Below, piece after piece: positions 55,402-64,000 of a stretch of 64,000 nucleotides of DNA (its first letter is position 1; the number at the start of each line of letters is the position of its first letter). Position numbers and translations under genes: made by a program. This DNA is from Podospora comata. Lineage: Eukaryota; Ascomycota; Sordariomycetes; Sordariales; Podosporaceae. The stretch is taken from the NCBI GenBank assembly GCA_017354895.1, contig CP071496.1, positions 620,001-684,000 on the forward strand, read 5' to 3'. A model generated the notes under the pieces. The model saw only the letters and a program-made list of their open reading frames with translations. It ran no database searches and was not told the origin of the DNA.

Positions 55402-58263
55402 TCAGACCCCCTTAAACACAAATACGTCCTGCTCCTCAACCTTACTGCAGAGTTCCACAACCAACGGCTTTTCTCTCACAGACAAGAGCACGTTAACAGG
55501 TCCCGCCTTTTTGTCCTGGATCGGCTTTTCTCTCGCAGACAAGAGCACCTTCACAGGTTCCACCTTGTCATTCTTTGCCTTTTCCACACCAACAGACCTG
55601 CCCCCTAATCTCTTCGCAACATCCTCATATGCCCCAGGAGGAGGGAGCCTGACTCTGATTGCCTTTTTCGGATACACCCTTACAGGAACAGGTATAGCAA
55701 TACATCTCACAGGCAACAACCCGCCCGATGCCCGCAGACAGATATCAACGCACAATCCCAACCCATCTCGAAAGAAACCCTTCAAACTCTCCCGATCATC
55801 CTGCCCAAGACGATCAAGAACGGGGTTCCAGGCCTGGGTCACCACCGCGGCAGGGTATCCCTCCGAACCCTGACGGGTGCCCCAAACCGGCGGCACTTGC
55901 CGCCCCTCGGCCTCCAGCTGTGGGGTGTAAAGAACGCCTGGGTTTTTGTCGAACCACGATCGGATGAACTCCAGGTTGGAGGTTCGCTGCCTCCAGATTA
56001 GGAGGTAAATTTTCACAACCCAGTCCGTGAGCGCCCCTTTAACAACCAAGTAGGAGTGTGCCCGGATGATGAAGGCTTTCAGGATAGCTACGAGGCATGT
56101 CAGGCTGGGGTTGCCCGGGTGGTCTATTCCAAAATGAGCGGCGAAGAGTTTCCACCGTGAGGATGGGTGTTCGTCGGATTTGAGTAGCGGTTTTCGAACC
56201 CGGAGCAGAGGCAGCGATTTGCAAGTTTTGCTATCGAAAAGGCTCGAGCACGCGCAGGCGGCCAAGACCGAAGGAAGTGGAAGGACTGTTTTACTGAGCG
56301 GAAGGCTTATCCCATCTTGGCAGGTGATCTTCATCTCCTTGACCAACTGTGTTGCTTTGGTATTTTTCGTCCATTTGGCCGTGTCTGTGTGGTAGGCTTC
56401 ATAAAGACGATCGAGTGCCCATTCTGGCTTGTGCTTGGCTACGAATAGGAACTCTGCACTTAGGACAGGTTCCTTGTGTTGCCGATCGAAAATTCGTAGT
56501 TTGTAGCTGACACCCACTACTTGAAGGATAAAATCCTTCCAGGTGGCTGTGGTGGCAGGATTGCTGATTAACGGGGGCGGGCTTTTGGTGTATACATCGT
56601 GGATGAACGAGGTGGTTGCCGCGATAGCTTTGTATCCAGCTTTACCACTAAGACTTGAAAGCCCGCCTTCCTCAAACCAACCAGACGATGCCGAAAAATA
56701 AAGAGTGTCCCGTTTTGGCACTTTGGGGTTTCCACGCTGGTCAAACATCACAAGATGGAAATCCTCTGATGATGAGATATGTCCTTTTTGATAACCCCAA
56801 AACAGGAAACGAAGGTGGTTGTTGGAAGCGTTGATATCCGAGTCGGTGGAATCTCCTATCTTCCAGGCATTATGTTTGAGTAGGATAATCTTCTGAACAA
56901 ATGCCCATTCTGCGGTCACAGCACCTAGCGATGCATAGAGCGCACGATTATCGGGGTCGCAAGACAAGTCTGTATCTAGGACCGCAAGTGGGAGGTCATC
57001 GGGAACAACAGGGCCGTCAGTGTCGGGCATATAAATGCTGCCTCCTTGCCTCTTCCATGAAGCAACAGCTCTGTTCAACCCACCAGGAACAAGAGAGAGT
57101 AATCCAAGGGTCTTGAGATCGATGCTGTGTCCGTCTCCAAAGGCACCCGACGCCCAAGCTCTGACGCGAGACCGCCGGTCTTCATCTTGGTTGTCGAGAA
57201 ACTTCAGCCAATTCCGGCTTTTCATCAACGATCGCACCCGAGCGATCAAATCATCTGCACTAACTATGTGAAGTCCATAATCCAACAAGATCTCCTGGTC
57301 TTGACTTTGGTAATGTGACGAAAGCTGGCCAGATGTATCATCAGAGTCTGGAAATAAGGGGTTTCCGTGGGAATCCAGCTGGTCTTCGGAGTACGTGCAC
57401 AGCTGAGAAATACATCGATAGCGCCCTGCTTGGTCGACCAGCAAAGGGTCCGATGATAGACATGTTCGAATAAGCGAAGCCAACTTCTCTGGCCACAGCC
57501 GATGAGGTATATAGCGCATCCAAGTAAACTTGAGTGATGGCAGTGTGGATATTGCGTGTAGGCAAAGCAGAATGCTGTGTGCCATCAACTCGAGTTGTGT
57601 GCTGTCGAGCGTTTCCCAATTATCGAAATGGAGTAAAAACTGTATGACAGAGACAGATCGTCAGCCGGCGGTTCAAACTTCTTCCAGACCGATAATCCGT
57701 ACATTATACTTCCCTGGCCTTTTAGCCATGAAGCAAAACACATCTTGATCCTCGATCAGAGGGTTGCCGAGCTGATCAACAGGGAAAGCGGCCATGACGC
57801 GCTCTTTGCCTGCCTCTTTTTCTTCCCCCCCAACAACAAGAAAGCGACTAGGGCGCGTCAAGCTCGAGACATCTGATATGTAATTGACGGTCTCAAGGAT
57901 GACCAGATCAACACGCGAGATTATCTTTGCATCTCGTCTCCACTGTTGTTTTCCAGAATCATCCCAGATGATCACGTCGTAGGACCGAATATTTCGCAGA
58001 AAGAGCAACCCTTTTGGATCCAAGGCCCGAAGCACTTCATCCAGGCAGTCCCGTTCGGCCCCTGCTATGCTCTGGACCCTGGAAAATGGCTGGACAATGG
58101 ATTGGGTGTCATCGGCATTCGACTCGACATGAAGCCTATCCTTGTGCAAATGGAGGGATATATGCGGTTCCTTGTCTGCTTTCAGCGCGATGGAGTAGGA
58201 TTTCTCGTCAAACTGGCGAAACAATGTGGCTATTCCGTCCCCGTCAAACACAACTTGTGCCAT
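55402..58263 (-). CDS. Sacsin/NO VEIN-like fungal protein, N-terminal ATPase part missing
   Basis: Large fungal proteins of this type carry an HSP90-like ATPase at the N-terminus and a long sacsin-like body; their role is unknown. Exon 1 is 58263-57703, the intron 57702-57640 (GTACGG...ATACAG, branch CTGAC), exon 2 57639-55402; 932 residues without a stop. Exon 1 has LLFLRNIRSYDVIIWDDSG and VMAAFPVDQLGNPLIEDQDV, joined across the intron as GKYN|FLLHFDNWETL, the family's post-ATPase pattern. Exon 2 has LPSLKFTWMRYIPHRLWPEK and GGLNRAVASW ... IYMPDTDGPVVPDDLPLAVL, a sacsin-type block. I see no ATP-binding N/G1/G2 boxes at the N-terminus, so the gene appears 5'-truncated. A 57-bp repeat marks the C-terminus. 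Confidence 0.6.
55465..55575 (-). repeat. 57-bp direct repeat in the C-terminal codons of the sacsin-like gene
   Basis: The phrase cggcttttctctc-cagacaa recurs 57 bp apart. It encodes VKVLLSAREKPI and VNVLLSVREKPL, a 19-residue in-frame repeat. Confidence 0.75.
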
Positions 58264-58795
58264 CTTGCTGATTTGAGATACGAGATTTCTTTATCGATTA
58301 ACCAAGAGACTGGAACAATGGTGAGAATTTGTTGAGTCGATAGAGTCGGTGTTGATTCTAGAGTGGAAGCATGCGGGACATGGAGTTGTCAACCTGTCAT
58401 AAACGGCTGTGTCTGTTGCTCACGCCGGCGCGTGGCAGGGCTGCGGCTATTGGCTTGGATATCTATGCTGGTACTCGCCAAGTAGAAGCCTGTCTTTTTT
58501 TGGCGTTCAGCTCATGGACTTAATGCACTTCGCTTGATGGCCACGTTGAAGCTTCTCTTGGCAGACATCTTCGATAATCACCCTATAAGCGCCCAAACCC
58601 TGACCAAACGTTTCATGAGACGCTTCATGGAACCAAACTGTAGAGGTTCCCAAACGAAGTTCATTGAGGTCAAGGATTGTCTAGGATTTCGAGAGAAAGT
58701 ATATACGTCAATGACCGCCGGGACATATCTATTATCTCTTTTCTTCGGTCTCAGCTTCGATTCCCACTCGCTCTTGGCTCTAGATGTTGTTAATC
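58264..58795. other. Spacer upstream of the sacsin-like gene
   Basis: Does not encode a recognisable HATPase domain in any frame, supporting a true 5' truncation of the neighbour. No gene called. Confidence 0.4.
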
Positions 58796-59967
58796 CTACT
58801 TCTCCGTAACTATCTCACCAGTCGCAAGCAAACGCTGACCTTCTGGAAGCGGGAGCTGCGCTGTTGCGGAACGCTGCCACCTGATAAACGGCTCCCCTCT
58901 CTTCATCATCTCCGACCGCATTTGCGATGCCCTCCGCGTCACGCTCCCCACAAAGTCGACCAGTGGGAACCCCGGTTGGCCCGGGCAGTCGATAAACTCA
59001 GGAGCCTGCTTATAGAACGTAGTTTCCTTTTCGGTCTTTTTCCGAGAACTGACCCACTCCATAAGAATACGTCGATATTCGGACACAGGTACCCCCTCAA
59101 GCTGCACATCGGGATGTTGCTCCCACTCTTCTTGATCCAGTACTTGGGTGACATCTAGATCTTCCAGCTCGCTTTCCTCGCGGTAGGAAATGTCACTCGT
59201 GATAATTTCATACACGGCGAAAACGGCGAGCTTGACGTCGTTGCGGTCTTCGTCGTAGCCAAAGGTGTTGAGGTGGTCATTGTCGCCTTCCCAGGTACGC
59301 TTGGCGCCCATGTTGAAGTCAAAGATTTGAAGATCGTCTGTTTCTGGATCGATGAGGGGGTTCCAGGTGGTGATGTCGCGGTGCACGATACCGAGTTTAA
59401 GATTGAGATGGTCGATGCTCTGAAAATGTCAGTGACAGTAATGGAGAATGAGGTTGGCGGGTATACTGTCATAAGTTGCTTCAGATGCTTCAGCTTAAAG
59501 ACCCGATTGAAGTTGTCCAGAACGGCGTCCCCGGGAACAAAAAGAGTGGTAAATCCCGCGACCTTTTCGGGCCCATCAGGTGTTGCTGATTCCACGACTA
59601 TGCGGTCGATGGGTACGATATTTGGGTGCGGCGAAATTCTCAGAGTGCAGTTCATTTCGTGCCAGAAACATGGGAATGTTGCCTTCGTTGATGTAGTACT
59701 TGAAGACCACATGTTTCGTGTCGCCCGGTGAGGATTCGTACGTGACGTGGTCGCTCTGAACTCCAAGTGGTTCAATTTCAGTGAGTCCTGAGCTCCGGAC
59801 CTTTGGAAGGTGTGGTGGGAGGTCGTTTGGTGAAGTGTAGAAGGGGATGATGGTGTTGTCGTCGTCAGCCGCCGTCGAGGAAGACAGCAGTTCGAAGTCG
59901 TCCGAGACCTTGATTTTGACAACACTTGCTGGTAGGTCATGATGAGCTCTACCAGAGCCTCAAACAT
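58796..59967 (-). pseudogene. Protein-kinase-like gene with two frame shifts
   Basis: Kinase-fold protein. The N-lobe reads VVKIKVSDDFELLSSSTA and HVVFKYYINEGNIPMF in one frame; near 59664-59670 it must shift by one base to continue WHEMNCTLRISPHPNIVPID and AGFTTLFVPGDAVLDNF. A 47-nt intron (59466-59420) joins LKQLMT to SIDHLNLKLGIVHRDITTWN, the catalytic loop HRDxxxxN, followed by LQIFDFNMGAKRTW (DFN in place of DFG). The C-lobe ends at 58796. The ATG at 59967 (MFEALVELIMTYQQ) lies in the later frame, so two opposite shifts near 59925 and 59667 would be needed. Substrate unknown; either a decayed kinase or sequence errors. Confidence 0.55.
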
Positions 59968-61848
59968 GAATTCTCCATCCTTCTTCCCAGAAGTGAAGAC
60001 GGTAATGGTGCGTCATTGGTCCCAGTCAATGGCATTTTGACAGTGGCCATTGACGGGATTCCAACTGCCAAGACTTGACTTGAATCGTGACTCGAGGAGA
60101 TACTAGTCAAAGCAACCCATTGTAACATAAAGAACAAATAGAAGTACCACTCGTGAATGATGCGCTATGCACCTTACCTACCTAGGGAGGAATTCAGTCT
60201 GCATTTCACCACAAAACCGACCTTGGGTGCCTAGGTAGAGTGAGCTATTCGCATTCTGCAGGACACTTGCTTTACCCTTGCAATGATACAGTGCAAATTC
60301 TGTGACCGAAACTGAGAGCGGGTGGTTTAGTTGACAGCTGATATCACATCAGGGATGATATGCCCAAACGAGGAGACAAGTTATCCATAACAGCTATCGA
60401 CCAACCAATGTTACCCGGCACTTTTGGATAATGATCTCCATTCCGGGGCGATTGCCGCACTGTCAGCACGGCCAACTTCCGTTTCTTCCGCCCATTCCGA
60501 TAGTATTGAAGATGGTTGGAAACGTCCAAACGCTGATGGATCCGCACAAGATCGTAAAAAGCAAGGCACGGCAACAATCCCCTAATGAGATCCAGCAAGT
60601 ATTGGATGGATGCCGTGCGGAGCCGGAGTTATGGTGCTGGTACGGATTTATGATCGGCGACCCTGGCTAGCGAGGCAATCAGACTAACGGTTATTAGGTA
60701 GGCATGAGAGGCACAGTCCTGTGAGGTTCGTGTGTAACAGCTGTTGGTGGTGGCGACTGGCCAGGGAGCTGGGTAATGCTCTAACGTGAAACGGGACCAT
60801 GTTGCGAGTGTGGACTCGCTAATGATTACTCTAAACTGGCGTATCCAGCAAAACAGGATCATGTTAAAGCCTGGGAAAGAAGAAACATGAATGGTGATGT
60901 AAGCTAAGCACAAGTGTAATAAGTCTTCTAGCACATTCTCACCGCAAGACAACAACAACGATGGATTGACTGTATTTATGAAGGAGTCAGCCAATGACTT
61001 GGTATGTTAAAATAAATTTCTGTGCATTTTCAAGTCCCACTATTGTTTTCTTGTTGGTGATATTTTCGTTGGGGGATTCTCTCCGCCTTTACCTCTCTGG
61101 GAATTTGGGAAGTTCCCAGGGCCTCAGAAGACTTTGGTAGAAGGGATAGGCTAGTTATTGATCATCGCTACCATTGGTAGTCAGAATGGCAGGTGGACTC
61201 ACACAAGGACAACCCTACCCATGCCCCAGCTGAACAGCCCCCTAGAATACCTACCTATAGTGGGAACTTCTTCTTTGCCGACATGTCGGAAGGCTCTTGA
61301 TCCTAGTTGATAAACAGAAACATTGCTCTATCTGTAACCCATGGCCAACTCCAGCAGTTTCATAAGCTCTCCATCTGAAGTTTCATTGGATAGACACAAA
61401 TTCTTTGCTCTGAAGAACTTCCAACGAAGCGGCGAAGGTAAGAACTCCGTCTGCTCTTTGCATCAATCAGCGGAGGGCTGACCACATGAAGGACAACTAT
61501 GGAAGATCTTGCCAGAGGTCACGAAGATCTATCTCCAGAAGAAGGCTTTAAAAGATCAAAGTCAGAATCCTTCATCCTCTGAGGGCTACAGAGATCGGCA
61601 AAGACAGCTTGGCTCGGTGACATGGCAGAGGAATCATGGATCTAAGATGTCTATAAAGAGAGGCTTTCATCCGCTCTGATCAACTTCTTCTCATCATTCT
61701 CAGACCCTCACAGTCTTCAACAACATCAACAACACACACCAGTCAAAACCAACTTTCAGTACTTCAGTCGCCAGACAAACTACCAAGTCAGCCAACCTTA
61801 CACCTCCAATACATTTTGACACTGCTAACCTCCAGCTCAGCCGTCAAA
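59968..61848. other. Intergenic region with promoter of the small secreted protein
   Basis: No gene recognised over 1.9 kb. TATAAA at 61652-61657 and a C/A-rich pyrimidine-containing leader (about 61680-61800) lie upstream of the secreted-protein ATG. Confidence 0.45.
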
Positions 61849-62187
61849 ATGATGTTCAACCCCACCACCATCTTCACCGCCATCTTCGGCGCCACATTCC
61901 TCGTCGCTCCGGCCATCGCCGCGCCGGCGGAGGAGGTCGCTGCCCCTCTCGCAAAGAGAGTCTGGCTCAGCAACATCGACGTCCAGGCTGCCTGCAAGGA
62001 GCAGTACACCAATGAGTACGTCGCCATTGACAACGGCAACGGGTGCGGTGCCTGGCAATGCGTGATCAACAACAACCGATACAGCGTCAACATGGACAGC
62101 TACTGCGTCCGCCGCCACGGTGGTGAGGCCTATGCCAGCTGCGGCGGTGGCACCAAGTGGGACTGGCAGTGCCATGACCGCTCTTGA
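61849..62187 (+). CDS. Small secreted cysteine-rich protein (effector-like)
   Basis: Single exon, 112 residues. The signal peptide (MMFNPTTIFTAIFGATFLVA-PAIA) is followed by a short pro-segment ending in KR (EEVAAPLAKR, a Kex2-type site) and a mature part of about 74 residues with six cysteines: AACKEQY, GCGAWQC, YCV, SCGG and QCH. The layout NIDVQAACKEQY ... YCVRRHG ... GGGTKWDWQC recurs in secreted proteins of many ascomycetes with unknown function. TATAAA 197 bp upstream. It could be an effector, an antimicrobial protein or a structural cell-wall protein; no toxicity motif is assigned. Confidence 0.8.
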   Translation: MMFNPTTIFTAIFGATFLVAPAIAAPAEEVAAPLAKRVWLSNIDVQAACKEQYTNEYVAIDNGNGCGAWQCVINNNRYSVNMDSYCVRRHGGEAYASCGGGTKWDWQCHDRS

Positions 62188-62641
62188 GTGGTCGAGATCA
62201 GGGGTTTGAGGGGATGGGTAAAGATGACTGAGGAGGTTGGGGGGGGAAAGGGGGTTCTGGTTCATTTCTCAAGTCTTTCACTTGTGTAGGAAGTTGGCCA
62301 CTTCTTAGTTTTCTTTTGGAGGATCTTCTAGCTCGCTCTATATGTACACGGATCAATTGTTTGTCGACAATAACTTGTGCTGTCTCTTGACTGATACTGT
62401 AGTGTGATAACACTCTCAGGATGAGGAATTGTGGATAGTACTTCCTTAATACCGATGTTCAACCCAACACAGGGGTTCGCATCACCATCAATTTTCGACG
62501 CGTCTAGTCAGCGGCCTTCTTTTGGGGTGAGGCTAGTCCTTTTTTAATACTCACCGCTTTGCACGGCGATTTAACTCTCCAAACTTCCTTATTGACCCAA
62601 AACTTCATTGAACACCTGTGTACAGATCCGGCAAAGTCACA
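62188..62641. other. Spacer
   Basis: 3' region of the secreted-protein gene and presumed promoter of the next gene. No gene recognised. Confidence 0.4.
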
Positions 62642-64000
62642 ATGCCCATCAAAAGAAATGCTGCCAGCGCCGCAAAAGCGGCCCCTGCCGCCAAAAAGTC
62701 GCGTCCCTCTAACGAAGCCGAACCTGCAGCAGAAGTTGCAACGGTAGAAACCTCCGAGGCACAGCAACCCGCTGCCGCTACCGCCACCAAGCCTGCACCT
62801 AAGAAGAAGGCCGTCCCAAGCCGATGGAACACCCCGTCCGTCTCGGCCAATATCGCCGCTCAATACCAGACCTTCCTCACGGATGGAAAGCAAGACCCCT
62901 TTGTCTTTGCGCTCATGTGCGATCCTCCATTCCCTAGCGGCGACAGCGATGATGAGGAGGAAGATGAAGAAGAGACCAGCAATAACAGCAAGAATAAAGA
63001 TCATGGGGACAGACCGAAGTGCGATGATGGGAAGAAGTGCTACTGCACGCAGCTGTACGATGAGCATCCTGACCATCCTTATGTCTTTACCAGAGCAGCC
63101 AAGTCGATGTTTGTGAAATTGTCCTCCCACTGCGAGGTCAGAGATCCGGACAATTTTGAGATGTATACCTTTAATGATCATTCGGCGTATGGCGCGTTGG
63201 AGATCCTCTAGAATCTCAATCTGAATTTTGAGGAAGCCCGATAGTTGGCAGGAGAAGTGGGCTGTGTGTGAGGCTCTGGGGTGTTTTTTGAAGAATGATT
63301 CTTATGGCACACTTGCTAGTCGGTATGTTGACCGCATTGCCAATGTTAAAGGCGATGAGAGCTAAAAATGATGCTAGAATCGACGATAGTGAGGGAGCCG
63401 ATGCCACTTGGGCGTCTCATGGGCCGTATGTTCTTATCCATGCTGGCCCAATTTGAGCGCGACGGTCTTCTCGCCAATGACGGCCCGGTGAAGAACCTGG
63501 GCTTCATCATGGCCGTGTGGATGTCTATCCCCTCTGATATGCGTGGTTACAGTCTCTTGGCCGAGTCAAGGCCCGAGTCCCTTGGACCTGTCAAGCCGCG
63601 GCGTAAAGAAGTGGCGGCCTCACTCCTTTGACCAACAAATACTGGCCTATGCCAGAAAGTACAACATTGCCCTGAAGGGACTTCTCAACCTGGGCGAACT
63701 TGTGCAGGAGATTGAAGAAGAAGAGGGCGAATTGCCTGAGCTTGTGCACAGCACATCAAAGTCCGATGTCTTCCACTATGAGAGGGAGTTGACCAGATAC
63801 AAGGAGAGATATGGAAGCGTTCCTCATTTTATGAGCATCCACGGCCGTAAGCAGAAGACGAAGCTGAAGACGAATATGGGTGGTGATAATTTGGATATCA
63901 CGTCTTGGACTTCGGCTGAGAGGAAGGCGGCTCACTTTGACAAGAAAGACCCGTTGGGCAAGAAGGAGTTGGATATGATCAAGGAAGAGTGTGTCGTGTC
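62642..64000 (+). pseudogene. Conserved fungal protein of unknown function, broken and cut by the window edge
   Basis: The ATG at 62642 gives an Ala/Lys-rich leader, NIAAQYQTFLTDGKQDPFVF, an acidic run (DDEEEDEEE), DGKKCYCTQLYDEHPDHPY and YTFNDHSAYGALEIL, then a TAG at 63209-63211. Further pieces of what looks like the same protein follow in shifting frames: LNFEEAR, QEKWAVCEALGCFLKNDSYG, LGRLMGRMFLSMLAQFERDG, DQQILAYARKYNIALKGLLN and a Lys/Glu-rich stretch open to the edge. The order resembles an uncharacterised fungal family (a DHSGYGCLE-type block, then GRMFLSMLAxLE). At least one stop and three shifts. Confidence 0.55.

Noticed and set aside
57673-57678. GTTTGA donor for the sacsin-like intron
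   Set aside because: Would make a 39-nt intron; the GTACGG donor at 57702 gives 63 nt, keeps phase and restores the family pattern GKYNFLLHFDNW.
1-64000. CRISPR arrays, operons, bacterial promoters, 5S or tRNA genes
   Set aside because: None seen; the window is eukaryotic and the tandem repeats present are coding duplications or simple sequence.

Overview
The window is nuclear DNA of a filamentous ascomycete, most likely a sordariomycete. The evidence is a fungal RNA polymerase II subunit gene (RPB2) at the left edge, a U6 snRNA gene, many short introns (about 47-80 nt, often with a CTGAC-type branch point and a CAG or TAG acceptor), a GH45 cellulase with a C-terminal CBM1, PTH11-type receptor and HET-domain genes, and AT-rich, TpA-rich sequence typical of repeat-induced point mutation (RIP). 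I read all of it by eye; gene models come from frame, splice-site and motif logic.

Layout. 0-5 kb: RPB2 start (minus), an AT-rich RIP-like block, and an apparently intact caspase-like (C14) gene. 6.6-21.8 kb: a run of decayed or fragmentary genes (SNF2 helicase, cyclin, wax-synthase-like membrane protein, PTH11-like receptor, a multi-membrane-span protein) with a clean U6 snRNA gene at 16.05 kb. 22.5-31.5 kb: an island in which every gene reads through without damage: three UstYa-type (DUF3328) oxidase genes, a small secreted protein with two 31-residue repeats, a phosphotransferase-type kinase and a GA4-desaturase/AsaB-like oxygenase. 32-49 kb: decayed HNH-nuclease, NACHT-NTPase, GH71 glucanase, LysM and TPR genes, retroelement debris and a PIF1/Helitron helicase scrap. 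50.7-51.7 kb: an intact GH45-CBM1 endoglucanase. 52-60 kb: a HET gene with three stops, a sacsin-like protein and a kinase-like gene. 61.8-64 kb: a small secreted cysteine-rich protein and a broken conserved fungal gene running off the edge.

The strongest candidate for a new system is 22.5-27.8 kb. On the minus strand at 24245-24789 there is a three-exon gene encoding a signal peptide and two repeats, each with YSYG followed by KKK. It sits between UstYa homologues, the enzymes that cyclise dikaritin-type fungal RiPPs such as ustiloxin. Most differences between the two repeats are third-position synonymous changes in this frame, which supports it as the real one. The adjacent kinase and oxygenase may be tailoring enzymes; that is inference. 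No P450, methyltransferase, transporter or regulator was seen close by.

The other theme is decay of self/non-self and defence-like genes (HET, NACHT, TPR, PTH11). Most nonsense codons found can be explained by single C-to-T (or complementary G-to-A) changes, several in the CpA context favoured by RIP, alongside single-base frameshifts.
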